Assembly: GCA_959608625.1 (NCBI GenBank)
Contig: CAUHQV010000034.1
Coordinates: forward strand, 1 to 20,923
Direction of reading: 5' to 3'
Source: an uncultured Flavobacteriales bacterium
GTDB taxonomy: Bacteria > Bacteroidota > Bacteroidia > Flavobacteriales > UBA1820
DNA: 20,923 nt
Part shown: piece after piece, positions 7,556 to 16,120 of the stretch
Layout: each line of letters starts with the position of its first letter
Numbering within the stretch: the first letter of the stretch is position 1
Notes under the pieces: model-generated
Databases searched by the model: none
What the model was told of the DNA's origin: nothing
Seen by the model: only the letters and a program-made list of their open reading frames with translations
Program-made: the position numbers and the translations under genes

Positions 7556-7569
7556 GTACCGAAACCGGT

Positions 7570-8379
7570 TTATATGTTCACGCCTAAAGCCCGGAGCAAT
7601 TCACGGGCATCCTTGTATCCTTTAGGGACGGTAAAAGGGAAATCCTGCTGCACTTTGCGCGAAGGAGAGAAGTCCAGCCGCAAGGCCTTCCCATCAGCTC
7701 CAGGGAGCGAAAATAGCGCCGAAGAAGGAAACGCTCCCCCGCCTCCATACACATATTCCACCGTCAGTCCCACCTTCCCATCGGGAGAAAAGAGCCTCTG
7801 TGAAATGACCCGCAATGTTTTTTTGTTCACCCGCACATTCATATCGACCCCACTGCGGGGTTCTCTTTGGGAGAAGGCATAAAATTCGCCATCGGCCGCA
7901 TCGGCCAAGTTTTCTTCCGAAAGCCGGAACACGGGTCGTCCGCACAGCAGGTCTTCGATCATCGCATAATCAACCGCCCCCAATACGGGCGAAAGATCCT
8001 GAAGTTCTTTCCAGCGTCCTTCGAAAGCGGTTTTGTTCAGCCGTTCGTAATACATCAGCGAATCGGGCGTGAACATAGCCCGGGCAAAAGTGATGCCCAG
8101 CACCGATATGTTGAGCCATATCCGCTCGCCGTCCACCATCCGTATAACCCCGCCCACGGACTTTCCGCCCAGGGTCATATCTACTTTCCGCTCGGCAGAT
8201 GCCTCGGAATAAGCGGAGGATTCTATTTCTCTCAACAGGGCACTGTGATCGACTATCGCCAGGGGAATTTCTCCTTCTTTCTCTTTTTCCACGATCTTCT
8301 TTTTGGCCGCGCAGCCGGCAACCAGCATGACGAGCAATGCCACAGCCGCATAACGAATAATATACTTCATTGGGATCAT
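7570..8379 (-). CDS. DUF4292-family lipoprotein
   Basis: A predicted lipoprotein of 269 residues with a hydrophobic signal and lipobox LVAGC (Cys near 23), followed by a basic/acidic linker KKKIVEKEKEGE. The rest is mostly beta-strand in appearance (for example GGKSVGGVIRMVDGERIWLNISVLGI), resembling the LolA/LolB-like fold assigned to DUF4292 proteins; this is an inference from family knowledge. The ATG at 8379 overlaps the stop of the TPR gene (ATGA), implying translational coupling; an alternative start is ATG at 8370. It lies between the TPR gene and the EnvC-like gene, which points to an envelope biogenesis role. The molecular function is unknown. Confidence 0.82.
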   Translation of the reverse strand: MIPMKYIIRYAAVALLVMLVAGCAAKKKIVEKEKEGEIPLAIVDHSALLREIESSAYSEASAERKVDMTLGGKSVGGVIRMVDGERIWLNISVLGITFARAMFTPDSLMYYERLNKTAFEGRWKELQDLSPVLGAVDYAMIEDLLCGRPVFRLSEENLADAADGEFYAFSQREPRSGVDMNVRVNKKTLRVISQRLFSPDGKVGLTVEYVYGGGGAFPSSALFSLPGADGKALRLDFSPSRKVQQDFPFTVPKGYKDARELLRALGVNI

Positions 8380-10088
8380 TCTGCGGCCTGTGCTTTCGTT
8401 TTTCCGGCCTCGGATTCCTCGGCCTTCTTTTTATCCTCATACCGTTTTTTAGCTGCCTGCGCCCCCTGCGTGTCGCCGTTAGCCTGGAGTATCTTGTAGT
8501 AATGCTCCAATACCTCCGATGAAGGATTTTCGTCCAGGGCGAGCGATTCCTCTATCTTTAACAAAGCGCCTTTATAGTCTTTCTGCAGGTAGAGTATCCA
8601 GGCATACGAGTCGAGGAACGCCGGTTCGTCCGGCTTTATCTCCACCGCTTTTTCCAGCATCGTCCTCGCCCGGGACAGGTTCTCTCCCCGGCAGGCCATA
8701 AAGTACCCATAATTGTTCAGCGCGCCGGCATTTTCCGGATCTATCAGCAGGACAAGTTCAAAATTTTCGGCGCTTTTGACCGCATCGCCGGCCTCGTTAT
8801 AAAGGGATCCGAGCATCGAGCATATTTCCACATAAAGCTGCACGGCCCCCTCCTTGGCCAATTGCTTTCCCCTTTCGAGGGCCGAAATAGCCGATTGTGT
8901 CTTTCCGAGCGAATTTTCCGCATAGCCGTACATGTAATATACCTCTGCAGCCTCCCCTATACTGTCGAGTATCAAACGCGCATCGTCGGACAGATCCTTG
9001 AAATTCCCGGCCTGAGCCTCTGTATAAAGCAACCGCATAACCGCGCCCTGATCGCTGAATCCACCGCGGACAGCCTTGCGGAGCAGGTCGAACCCACGTT
9101 CTTCGTTTTTTTGGGAATAATAATATTCACTTCCATAGGCATATACGACAGGATCATTGCTGGTCGAAAGGATGGACTCCAGCGCTTTTTCGAATTCAGG
9201 CAAGTACTTCTGCTCCTTCATCGCGATCATAGCCGTCATATCGATGACCTTCATCCGATCCTGCACACTGAAAGACGTATCCTTGGCCACTACGAGCATC
9301 GCCTCGAACATTTTATCGTAATCCTTTACTTCATTGTAATGGGGAAGCATCGTATAGGCGATGTAGCCGTCTGCGGGATGTTTCCGGTAAAAATCCTCCA
9401 AGTATTTCCACGATTCTTCTTTTTGGCCGGTAAGCCCCATTATCATCGCCCTCTCCGCTGCATACCGGGAATTATCCGGCGACATCTTTTGCAGGGTTTT
9501 CAGTTGAGCCAGCGCGTTTTTATAATCTTTCGATTTGAGGTATATGTCCTTCCGGTATCCGATGGTCTTTTCGCTGCGCCCGTGTGTTTTTTCGTAAGCA
9601 TTGACAGCGGAAAGGGATTTATCCCAGGACTGGGTAAAGGCATACGTATCGAGCAGATCGCCCAAATACCGCCCGTCCCGTTCAAAGCGCCGTTCCAGAA
9701 CAGCCTGAACCGCCTCCATCTTCCGGTATTTGACGGCTGTGGTCAGCAGGTATTCCTCGTACCACATATTGGCCGGCTCGAGCGTAAAAGCCTTACGGGC
9801 ATAATACACCGCCATATTTCCGTCGTCGAGCTGGGCGTATACATTGGCCAGCTGATAATACGGCACCGCATCCTGCGGGGCCATTTCGATACATTTTTTC
9901 AGATTGAAGATAGCCGTGGGATAGCTATTCTCGGCTATCTTTTGCATCGCCTGCGCCAAGGTAACCTTGTACAGCGAATCCTGTGCCGGCTGTGCTGCCA
10001 TAGTTCCAGGGATCAAGAACAAGCCAAACATCCATGCAAAAAAAAGAAAAGCCGGTCTTTTATTCATTTTTTCCAAAGTTTTTCCCAT
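8376..10088 (-). CDS. Tetratricopeptide-repeat protein, exported
   Basis: A 570-residue protein with an N-terminal hydrophobic signal (FLFFAWMFGLFLIPGTMAAQ) and TPR helices through most of its length. Repeats are clear near the start (YYQLANVYAQLDDGNMAVYYARKA) and towards the end (LNNYGYFMACRGENLSRARTML, then LDSYAWILYLQKDYKGALLKIE). The C-terminus is Lys/Glu/Ala rich. TPRs mediate protein-protein contact; the partner is unknown, but the operon suggests the periplasmic side of the envelope. ATG at 10067 (MNKRPAF...) gives a more standard signal peptide than the ATG at 10088 and is a real alternative. It is the first gene of the leftward cluster and has a TATCTTTG -7 box just upstream. It overlaps the next gene by 4 nt. 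Confidence 0.85.
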   Translation of the reverse strand: MGKTLEKMNKRPAFLFFAWMFGLFLIPGTMAAQPAQDSLYKVTLAQAMQKIAENSYPTAIFNLKKCIEMAPQDAVPYYQLANVYAQLDDGNMAVYYARKAFTLEPANMWYEEYLLTTAVKYRKMEAVQAVLERRFERDGRYLGDLLDTYAFTQSWDKSLSAVNAYEKTHGRSEKTIGYRKDIYLKSKDYKNALAQLKTLQKMSPDNSRYAAERAMIMGLTGQKEESWKYLEDFYRKHPADGYIAYTMLPHYNEVKDYDKMFEAMLVVAKDTSFSVQDRMKVIDMTAMIAMKEQKYLPEFEKALESILSTSNDPVVYAYGSEYYYSQKNEERGFDLLRKAVRGGFSDQGAVMRLLYTEAQAGNFKDLSDDARLILDSIGEAAEVYYMYGYAENSLGKTQSAISALERGKQLAKEGAVQLYVEICSMLGSLYNEAGDAVKSAENFELVLLIDPENAGALNNYGYFMACRGENLSRARTMLEKAVEIKPDEPAFLDSYAWILYLQKDYKGALLKIEESLALDENPSSEVLEHYYKILQANGDTQGAQAAKKRYEDKKKAEESEAGKTKAQAAE

Positions 10089-10103
10089 TTGACGTCTAGT
10101 TTA

Positions 10104-10111
10104 CAAAGATA
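10104..10111 (-). promoter_or_regulatory. -7 box of the TPR/envelope operon
   Basis: TATCTTTG on the minus strand, a perfect match to TAnnTTTG, 15 nt upstream of the ATG at 10088. The -33 TTTG is not well matched at the usual 19-21 nt spacing. If it is used, the leader to 10088 is very short, which would also favour the downstream ATG at 10067. Confidence 0.5.
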
Positions 10112-10167
10112 AACAACCCGAGGAGGTTTTATAATTTATTTAGCAGATTTTTTCAAGCAAAAATTGC

Positions 10168-10175
10168 TATTTTTG
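10168..10175 (+). promoter_or_regulatory. -7 box of the YccA-like gene
   Basis: TATTTTTG on the plus strand fits TAnnTTTG. It lies about 50 nt upstream of the ATG at 10227, in the divergent intergenic gap. A T-rich stretch (10148-10153) takes the place of the -33 box, which is imperfect. If this is the promoter, an upstream ATG at 10164 would fall outside the mRNA, supporting the 10227 start. Confidence 0.45.
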
Positions 10176-10226
10176 CAATATAAAAGTGTGAATAAGGTCA
10201 TAAACAAATCAAAAAAACAAGGAAAA

Positions 10227-10985
10227 ATGGGACTTTTTAATTCGTCCAATCCGGCCCTTAGCGAAAATACCATCAAGAACATCGCCGCCACCTACGACGG
10301 GCAGGTGATGACCATCAACGGCACCATCTGGAAAACGTTGTTCGGCGTACTGCTGACGTTTGTGGGGGGATTCTATACCGTATACGCCTCGATACAAAAC
10401 CCGGCTTCGCTCAACACCCTGGTGATGATCGGGCTCATCGGCGGGCTGATAGCAGCCATCGTTACCATTGTCAAACCGGCGGTAGCGCGGTTCACGATGC
10501 CCCTGTATGCCCTGCTCGAGGGGCTCCTGTTGGGAGGTGCGTCGCTGGCTATTCCGGCCTATTTCCAGGCGCCCCCGGCCGTAGTCGGACAAGCTATTCT
10601 CGGCACGGCAGCCACGTTCTTCGCCATGCTGATCCTATACCGTACGGGCGTGATCAAAGTGAACCAGAAATTCATCGGCATCGTAATAGCCGCCACGTTC
10701 GGTATTGCCATCGTTTACCTCATCCTGTTCGTGATGAGCTTCTTCGGCAGCGGCACCAATTTCCTGATGGGCACTTCCGCCCTCTCGATCGGTGTAACGG
10801 CCTTCGCAGCACTGGTGGCAGCACTGAACTTGGCCTTGGATTTCGAACTGGTCAATCAACTCCAACAACGCGCCGCCCCCAAATATATGGAGTGGTACTG
10901 CGCGTTCAGTATCCTGGTAACACTCGTGTGGTTGTACCTGGAACTCCTGCGCCTGCTGGCAAAGATTTCCAGCAACCGGGGCTAA
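10227..10985 (+). CDS. Bax inhibitor-1/YccA family membrane protein
   Basis: A 252-residue protein with about seven transmembrane segments, resembling the bacterial Bax-inhibitor-1 (TMBIM) family, whose bacterial members are linked to calcium leak (BsYetJ) or to FtsH protease (YccA). The N-terminus MGLFNSSNPALSENTIKNI is soluble, and hydrophobic segments follow from about residue 35. I chose the ATG at 10227, preceded by AAGGAAAA, over the ATG at 10164 because the extra 21 residues are Lys/Asn-rich, leader-like and overlap the -7 box. It is monocistronic, divergent from the TPR operon and closed by a strong terminator. The specific function is not determinable. Confidence 0.85.
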   Translation: MGLFNSSNPALSENTIKNIAATYDGQVMTINGTIWKTLFGVLLTFVGGFYTVYASIQNPASLNTLVMIGLIGGLIAAIVTIVKPAVARFTMPLYALLEGLLLGGASLAIPAYFQAPPAVVGQAILGTAATFFAMLILYRTGVIKVNQKFIGIVIAATFGIAIVYLILFVMSFFGSGTNFLMGTSALSIGVTAFAALVAALNLALDFELVNQLQQRAAPKYMEWYCAFSILVTLVWLYLELLRLLAKISSNRG

Positions 10986-11006
10986 CCTTAAAACAGGCTT
11001 CTTAGC

Positions 11007-11048
11007 AAAAAGGACGAGGACGGGAATATCCCGCCCTCGTCCTTTTTT
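11007..11048. terminator. Strong bidirectional terminator between convergent genes
   Basis: GGACGAGG (11012-11019) pairs with CCTCGTCC (11035-11042), with one A/C mismatch and then CGGG/CCCG closing an AATAT loop. It is flanked by AAAAA on the left and TTTTTT on the right, so it can end transcription from the YccA-like gene (+) and the lipoprotein gene at 11076 (-). Confidence 0.9.
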
Positions 11049-11075
11049 ATTTGGGTCATCCGATGTGCCATGCGC

Positions 11076-12197
11076 TTAGTTCGGTAAATCGTATACGAAG
11101 AACGGATCGTCATGCTGGGTGGACAGTAAATACAATTTATCGCTTTTCCCATCCACCGTGAAATAGCCCCATTGATCCAGTTTGTAACGCCGTACTGGAT
11201 TGCCGTTCCAGTCGTACTGCTCCACGTAGATATAATTGACCCCCTCCTTTCCTTCTTTCCATACATCTGCCGGCTTGCGCCCGCTGTACAGGAAATAGGC
11301 GTAATCGTCCGTCGCACAGGCTCCCCAGTAATGGGTTACATTGGCATCCATCCCGTCTATCCGGTACGCGGTCGTCTCGTCGTATTCTTCGCGCTCGAAA
11401 TTGAGCGTCTTTACCGTCCGGCCCTCCAAGTCCATAAATTTTATGATCTTGAAGTATTTGTAGGCATACGCCATGCGGTCTTCCCCCGGATCGGCCACAA
11501 AATCGCCGATATACGCCATCCAGGATTTATTCTTTGGATTCAATGCCAGATTGTACACCTCCCGCACGTTCAGGGAATCCCCCTGTTTTACGGCCCGGAA
11601 AATACTTTTCCCGCTCGGGCTGGTGTCGGCATAGATGAAATCCCCGGGGGCTGCCTCGGCCAGTTCTTTCTGGCTGAATCGGAACCCTCCACCCTGCTGA
11701 GGTTCGAAAAACGGATAGCGCTGTATTTTCCCCTCCTTGTTTAATGAATATAACTTCGAATTGAGCGTTTCGAAAACGTAACCTAACAGGGAATCACTCC
11801 GGGCAGGCATCAAAACAGGCGCCATGAATTCATCCGGCCCCTGCCCAAACGTACCGATATCCCGGGTGTATTTCAAATCCGGCAAACGGAACTCCAGGAT
11901 CCGCTGTCCGGTTTTAAGCACCAGCGCGCTGTCTTTCACGAGCGCCTGGGCGCCCTGAACCTTGAATATCACTGTGTCGGCGATCAATTGTTCCCCATGC
12001 AGTTCTATCGTTCCCCCAAAAGGATCCTTGCCCTTATAAAACACTTCCCCGCCCTCCAGCGGAGGCAGCTCTGCGGCTAAAGTTTCCTCCTTCCTCTGCC
12101 CCTCTGATTCGGGAATAACAGCGTTTTCTGATCCGTTTTTACAACTCGCGGCACAAAGCAACAATACGGCGGAAAATCCCGGAAGTATCTTTCTCAT
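11076..12197 (-). CDS. BF3164-like lipoprotein (six-bladed beta-propeller), copy A
   Basis: A 373-residue predicted outer-membrane or periplasmic lipoprotein. It has an N-terminal signal with lipobox CAASC (Cys near 19) and then repeated blade-like segments. The signature F.LPDLKY....GTFGQGPDEF..P is the hallmark of TolB-like propeller lipoproteins of the BF3164 type, common in Bacteroidales. The C-terminus FFVYDLPN is also typical. It is clearly paralogous to copy B, sharing EDPFGxTxEL, DPF.YDLP and WNGNPV.RYK at matching positions and the same total length. Each copy has its own candidate promoter. Ligand or partner is unknown; a surface or periplasmic binding role is inferred from the fold only. 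Confidence 0.85.
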   Translation of the reverse strand: MRKILPGFSAVLLLCAASCKNGSENAVIPESEGQRKEETLAAELPPLEGGEVFYKGKDPFGGTIELHGEQLIADTVIFKVQGAQALVKDSALVLKTGQRILEFRLPDLKYTRDIGTFGQGPDEFMAPVLMPARSDSLLGYVFETLNSKLYSLNKEGKIQRYPFFEPQQGGGFRFSQKELAEAAPGDFIYADTSPSGKSIFRAVKQGDSLNVREVYNLALNPKNKSWMAYIGDFVADPGEDRMAYAYKYFKIIKFMDLEGRTVKTLNFEREEYDETTAYRIDGMDANVTHYWGACATDDYAYFLYSGRKPADVWKEGKEGVNYIYVEQYDWNGNPVRRYKLDQWGYFTVDGKSDKLYLLSTQHDDPFFVYDLPN

Positions 12198-12221
12198 GTC
12201 GTATAATTTTTGATTTCAGAT

Positions 12222-12253
12222 GCAATGTAAGCGATTTCCAACAGCCCTACAAC
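12222..12253 (-). promoter_or_regulatory. Promoter candidate for BF3164-like copy A
   Basis: On the minus strand GTTG (12253-12250), a 20-nt spacer and TACATTGC (12229-12222) lie about 25 nt upstream of the ATG at 12197. The -33 box overlaps the end of the copy B gene. The layout mirrors that upstream of copy B. Confidence 0.35.
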
Positions 12254-12254
12254 A

Positions 12255-13376
12255 TCAAAAAACCGGAAGATCGTACACATAGAACGGATCGTCGTCATAA
12301 AAAGACGCCACGTATAATTTCCCGGTTTTTTCGTCCACGGCAAAAATCCCGCTTTGGCCGAGTATTTTATACCGTTTTACCGGATTTCCGTTCCAATCGT
12401 ACTGTTCGATCCACATATAGGGGTTATAGCTTTCCCCGGCTTCCTTCCTTTCCCGCATTATATCTTCCGGTTTTTTCCCGATATAATAAAAATAGACATA
12501 ATCGTCGGTCGCATAAGCCCGCCAGTATTGGGTCACATTCCTGTCCAGGCCATCGGGAATATGGAGGGTTTTTCTGTCGAAAACATCCCCGCCGAAATCG
12601 AGCGTACGGACTATACGGCCCTCCATATCCATGAATTTTATGACCTTATAATAATTATACGCATACGCCATACGGTCCCGCTGCGGATTTACGGCCAAAA
12701 AGCCGTTATTGGCGGTGAATTTTCCCCGGTCTTTCCACTGCGGATCGAGATCCAGATCGTATATCTGCCTTACAGATACGGTAGAATCCTCTTTTATGGT
12801 TGCCCGGGAAATTTCTCTCCCCGATGGGGTAGCATCCGTAAAAATATAATCGCCCGGGGCCGGGTTGAACTGGAAAGTCCTGGCGAAGGCTCTCCCGCCT
12901 TTCTGCATCGGAAAAGCAACGGGGACGATCTCTCCGGTCTTGCTCAATCCGTAAATTTTCTGGTTGGTCGTTTCCCAAAGGCCGCACAACAGGGAACTAT
13001 CCGCCGATGGAACCAACTGGGGATAATTAAATTCATCGGGGCCTTCGCCGAGTTCCCCCCGATACCCCAGGAATTTCAAGTCGGGTAGGCTGAACAGCAT
13101 AAAACGCCGGTCGGCAAGCAAGATCATCGTACTGTCCTTGATCAGCATTTGAGGGCCCCCGAGACGGAAGATCACCCCATCGCCGACTATGTGTTTCCCG
13201 GTCAATTCAACCGTTTTCCCAAACGGGTCTTCCCCCGTGAATGACACATTCCCGGCCTCCAGCGGAGCAAGTTTCCCACCGGGAGAGAACGAAGATGTAC
13301 GTGCCTGCCCGTTTCTACAGCTGCATAGACAGCAAGCCGCGAACAGGAATAACAAAAGAGCGTGTGTGTTTTTCAT
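12255..13376 (-). CDS. BF3164-like lipoprotein (six-bladed beta-propeller), copy B
   Basis: A 373-residue lipoprotein, tandem paralogue of copy A. The signal peptide ends in a Cys-rich lipobox region (AACCLCSC, lipidated Cys near 20). The signature LFSLPDLKF...GELGEGPDEFNYP is present near residues 95-118, and the C-terminus is FYVYDLPVF. The two copies differ at many positions, so the duplication is old. The gene ends 57 nt before copy A and has its own promoter candidate at 13436-13405. It stands behind the adk terminator, so it forms a separate unit from the hpt-adk group. In many Bacteroidota I would expect obgE after adk; here there are lipoproteins instead. Confidence 0.85.
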   Translation of the reverse strand: MKNTHALLLFLFAACCLCSCRNGQARTSSFSPGGKLAPLEAGNVSFTGEDPFGKTVELTGKHIVGDGVIFRLGGPQMLIKDSTMILLADRRFMLFSLPDLKFLGYRGELGEGPDEFNYPQLVPSADSSLLCGLWETTNQKIYGLSKTGEIVPVAFPMQKGGRAFARTFQFNPAPGDYIFTDATPSGREISRATIKEDSTVSVRQIYDLDLDPQWKDRGKFTANNGFLAVNPQRDRMAYAYNYYKVIKFMDMEGRIVRTLDFGGDVFDRKTLHIPDGLDRNVTQYWRAYATDDYVYFYYIGKKPEDIMRERKEAGESYNPYMWIEQYDWNGNPVKRYKILGQSGIFAVDEKTGKLYVASFYDDDPFYVYDLPVF

Positions 13377-13404
13377 GATGCAAGTATTTAACAGGTTTCG
13401 CCGG

Positions 13405-13436
13405 ACAATGTACGACCTTCCGATTTACTCCGCAAA
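13405..13436 (-). promoter_or_regulatory. Promoter candidate for BF3164-like copy B
   Basis: On the minus strand TTTG (13436-13433), a 20-nt spacer and TACATTGT (13412-13405) lie about 28 nt upstream of the ATG at 13376. The -33 box is perfect; the -7 box matches TAnnTTTG at most positions. Confidence 0.5.
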
Positions 13437-13483
13437 ATCCTTATCAAAATATTACACACACGCCTGCTAACGATATCGACTGA

Positions 13484-13511
13484 AAACAAAAAACCCGGGG
13501 TTTTACCCCGG
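13484..13511 (-). terminator. Terminator of the tyrS-hpt-adk group
   Basis: CCGGGG (13495-13500) and CCCCGG (13506-13511) form a perfect 6-bp stem with loop TTTTA. On the minus strand it is followed by GTTTTTTGTTTT. It lies about 25 nt after the adk stop. Confidence 0.85.
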
Positions 13512-13534
13512 ATTTCGCATATACAGAAGAAATA

Positions 13535-14131
13535 TTATTTATCCTCCTTTCCGCCGGAAATAAATCTTTCGATAATCAAAGCCAGGCGACCGGCGATCTC
13601 GGGAATATCCCCCACTCCGTCTATTCCATGGTATTTCCCCTTGACGGAATAAAAATCCTTCAGGATATTAGTCTTCTCATAATATTCCTTGATGCGGTTA
13701 CGGATAATGGATTCGTCCGCATCGTCCGCACGGCCGGATACCTTGCCCCGCTCCAGCAGGCGTTTTACCAATATTTCGTCGGCCACTTCGAGGGCCAGCA
13801 TAGCGCTTACCTCCATGCCTTTGTCGCGCAGGAAAATATCCAGCGCTTCGCCCTGGGCATGTGTGCGCGGGAATCCGTCGAAGATAAAACCTTTGGCGGC
13901 CTTATTCTTCTCCACCACATCCTTCAGCATGGCGATAGTCACCTCATCGGGCACCAAATGTCCTTTCTTGATATACGACTCGGCCAGTTTGCCCAATTCC
14001 GTCCCGTTCTTGATATTTTCCCGGAACACATCGCCGGTGGAAATATGCACCAATCCGTATTTGTTCTTCAGGAACTCCGCCTGGGTTCCTTTCCCGGCCC
14101 CGGGAGGGCCGAAAAGTACGATATTTATCAT
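13535..14131 (-). CDS. adk: Adenylate kinase, short form
   Basis: Adenylate kinase equilibrates ATP + AMP with 2 ADP in the cytoplasm. The 198 residues begin MINIVLFGPPGAGKGT with the P-loop at 8-16, followed by the NMP-binding signature STGDVFRENI and the adenylate kinase signature FIFDGFPRTHAQ (about 82-93). The LID is the short type: after LLERGKVSGRADDADESIIRNRI there is no zinc-finger insert, as in other Bacteroidota. The C-terminal extension SGGKEDK is short. It follows hpt by 17 nt and ends before a strong terminator. Confidence 0.96.
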   Translation of the reverse strand: MINIVLFGPPGAGKGTQAEFLKNKYGLVHISTGDVFRENIKNGTELGKLAESYIKKGHLVPDEVTIAMLKDVVEKNKAAKGFIFDGFPRTHAQGEALDIFLRDKGMEVSAMLALEVADEILVKRLLERGKVSGRADDADESIIRNRIKEYYEKTNILKDFYSVKGKYHGIDGVGDIPEIAGRLALIIERFISGGKEDK

Positions 14132-14148
14132 TTCTTCGGTTTTTAAGA

Positions 14149-14688
14149 TTATTCTTTCAGTTTGTATATATGCGGCAGGTTACGGCCCAAGCCATTGTAA
14201 TCCAACCCATAGCCTACGATAAACTTATTTTCGATCTCCATGCCCACGTAATCGATCGGGAGTTTTTTCATGTAGGAATCCGGTTTGAAGAAAAGGGTCG
14301 CAATACGAAAATCCTTTACGCCGCTATCCTTGAACACCTTGTGGAGCTCCTCGATCGTATTGCCGGTATCCACGATATCTTCCAGCACCACGACCGTACG
14401 ACCCGTAAAATCCTCGTTCACCCCCAGAAGTGTCTTTACTTTGCCGGTGGTGTGGGTTCCCTGGTACGAGGCCATTTTGACAAAGGATATTTCGCAGTTG
14501 TACGGATAGTGCCGCACAAAATCCGACATGAAAAGAAACGCGCCGTTCAACACCCCTACGAATATCGGACAGACATCCCCCAGGTCGTGCGCTACGTGAT
14601 CTACCATATCCAGCACGGCCGATTCTATTTTCTTTTTGGCGATATAGACCTCGAAGGTCTTATCGTGCAGCGTTACGTCAGCTATCAT
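14149..14688 (-). CDS. hpt: Hypoxanthine phosphoribosyltransferase
   Basis: This enzyme salvages hypoxanthine (and usually guanine) by transfer of phosphoribose from PRPP, forming IMP or GMP in the cytoplasm. The 179 residues carry the PRPP-binding motif VVVLEDIVDTGNT (99-111), an upstream GVLNGAFLFMSD loop (about 45-56) and a C-terminal VGYGLDYNGLGRNLP segment typical of hypoxanthine PRTs, including the purine-contacting Asp. Length is normal. It lies 17 nt before adk and 21 nt after tyrS, in one transcription unit that combines purine salvage and nucleotide phosphorylation. Confidence 0.95.
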   Translation of the reverse strand: MIADVTLHDKTFEVYIAKKKIESAVLDMVDHVAHDLGDVCPIFVGVLNGAFLFMSDFVRHYPYNCEISFVKMASYQGTHTTGKVKTLLGVNEDFTGRTVVVLEDIVDTGNTIEELHKVFKDSGVKDFRIATLFFKPDSYMKKLPIDYVGMEIENKFIVGYGLDYNGLGRNLPHIYKLKE

Positions 14689-14709
14689 GATCTCTCGTCG
14701 GTATAACGG

Positions 14710-16011
14710 TTATTCGACTTTTACCAGGAAATAATTCTTGCGCCCGCGTTGGAGTACAATGTACTTATCGCGCACCAGATCGCCGGAAGTAATCATCCCT
14801 CCGTCCTGTACTTTCTCTTTGTTGACGGACAGGGAATTTTCCTTAAGCGCCCGGCGGGCTTCGGAAAGCGACGGCAAAAATCCGGATTTCACCACGAACT
14901 GGACGATATCCATTCCCTCCCCGATCTCCGCACGGGCGATCTGCCCGGACGGCACTCCTTCGAACACCGCCAGCAGGTTCCGTTCGGAAAGGTGCAGCAG
15001 GTTATCTTTGGTGGCATTGCCGAAAAGTATCTCGGAGGCTTCGACGGCCGCTTCGTAGTCTTCCCGGGAGTGTACCATGACGGTAACTTCCTCGGCCAGT
15101 CGTTTTTGCAACAGGCGCAAATGCGGGGCCACCGCATGCTCATCGATCAGGTTTTCGACGGTCCCTTTGTCCAAAAGGGTAAATATCTTGATATAGCGGG
15201 CTGCATCGTCGTCCGATACGTTGAGCCAGAACTGGTAGAATCCGTACGGGGAAGTCCGCGCCGGATCGAGCCAGATATTTCCGTTCTCCGTCTTGCCGAA
15301 TTTACGCCCGTCCGCCTTGGTGATCAGGGGACATACCAAGCCATATGCCTCGCCGCCAGTCTTGCGGCGGATAAGTTCCGTACCGGTGGTGATATTTCCC
15401 CACTGGTCGCTGCCGCCCATCTGCAAACGGCAATTTTTGTTTTCGTACAGGTGCAGAAAATCGTATCCCTGCAGGAGTTGATAAGTGAACTCGGTGAACG
15501 AAAGGCCGTCGTTGGCCGTGCCGTTCAGGCGGGATTTGACCGAATCCTTGGCCATCATATAGTTTACCGTGATGTGTTTGCCTACCTCCCTCGCAAAATC
15601 GAGAAAGGAGAAGTCTTTCATCCAGTCGTAATTGTTGACCATTTCGGCCGCATTGGGCGCGTCGGAATCGAAATCCAGGAAACGCGAAAGTTGGTTCTTG
15701 ATCGCCTGTTGATTATGGCGGAGCGTTTTTTCGTCCAGCAGGTTCCGTTCGTCGGATTTTCCCGAAGGATCCCCGATCATCCCCGTCGCACCGCCCACGA
15801 GCATCAAGGGCTTGTGCCCGCAGCTTTGCAGGTGTTTGAGCATCATCACCGACACCAGATGCCCGATATGCAACGAATCGGCCGTCGGGTCCGTTCCTAC
15901 ATAAGCGGTAACCATCCCTCCTTTAAAAAGATCCTCGATCCCCGGCATGGACGTATGGAGCATGCCGCGCCAGGATAATTCTTCCAAGAAATCTTTCTTG
16001 TTCTGTCCCAT
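14710..16011 (-). CDS. tyrS: Tyrosyl-tRNA synthetase
   Basis: A class I aminoacyl-tRNA synthetase that charges tRNA-Tyr with tyrosine using ATP. The 433 residues hold the Rossmann fold with the HIGH motif (48-51), the tyrosine-binding region YQLLQGYDFLHLYE (177-190), GGSDQWGNITTG (199-210), and the KMSKS-equivalent KFGKT (237-241). A C-terminal S4 RNA-binding domain is seen from about residue 365 (SLSEARRALKENSLSVN), as usual for bacterial TyrRS of the E. coli type. The gene heads the tyrS-hpt-adk unit and has a TAATTTTG -7 box just upstream. It starts 109 nt after the exbD-like stop. Confidence 0.96.
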   Translation of the reverse strand: MGQNKKDFLEELSWRGMLHTSMPGIEDLFKGGMVTAYVGTDPTADSLHIGHLVSVMMLKHLQSCGHKPLMLVGGATGMIGDPSGKSDERNLLDEKTLRHNQQAIKNQLSRFLDFDSDAPNAAEMVNNYDWMKDFSFLDFAREVGKHITVNYMMAKDSVKSRLNGTANDGLSFTEFTYQLLQGYDFLHLYENKNCRLQMGGSDQWGNITTGTELIRRKTGGEAYGLVCPLITKADGRKFGKTENGNIWLDPARTSPYGFYQFWLNVSDDDAARYIKIFTLLDKGTVENLIDEHAVAPHLRLLQKRLAEEVTVMVHSREDYEAAVEASEILFGNATKDNLLHLSERNLLAVFEGVPSGQIARAEIGEGMDIVQFVVKSGFLPSLSEARRALKENSLSVNKEKVQDGGMITSGDLVRDKYIVLQRGRKNYFLVKVE

Positions 16012-16041
16012 CTAAGTATTGTTTCGTTTTTTAACAGTATG

Positions 16042-16049
16042 CAAAATTA
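16042..16049 (-). promoter_or_regulatory. -7 box of tyrS
   Basis: TAATTTTG on the minus strand is a perfect TAnnTTTG, 30 nt upstream of the tyrS ATG. No good TTTG lies 19-21 nt further upstream. The 109-nt gap also holds a weak hairpin after the ExbD-like stop (about 16098-16117), which might be that gene's terminator. Confidence 0.45.
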
Positions 16050-16120
16050 GCTATTTTACCCGAGGCGGACACCCGGTTGAGGAAATAAAATAGGGGCGGC
16101 ACACGAAAAAACCGTGCGGT

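Noticed and set aside
8862..10112. 416-codon plus-strand ORF
   Set aside because: Antisense to the TPR protein; composition is shadow-like and no domain is visible.
14749..15978. 409-codon plus-strand ORF
   Set aside because: Antisense to tyrS, which has complete catalytic motifs.
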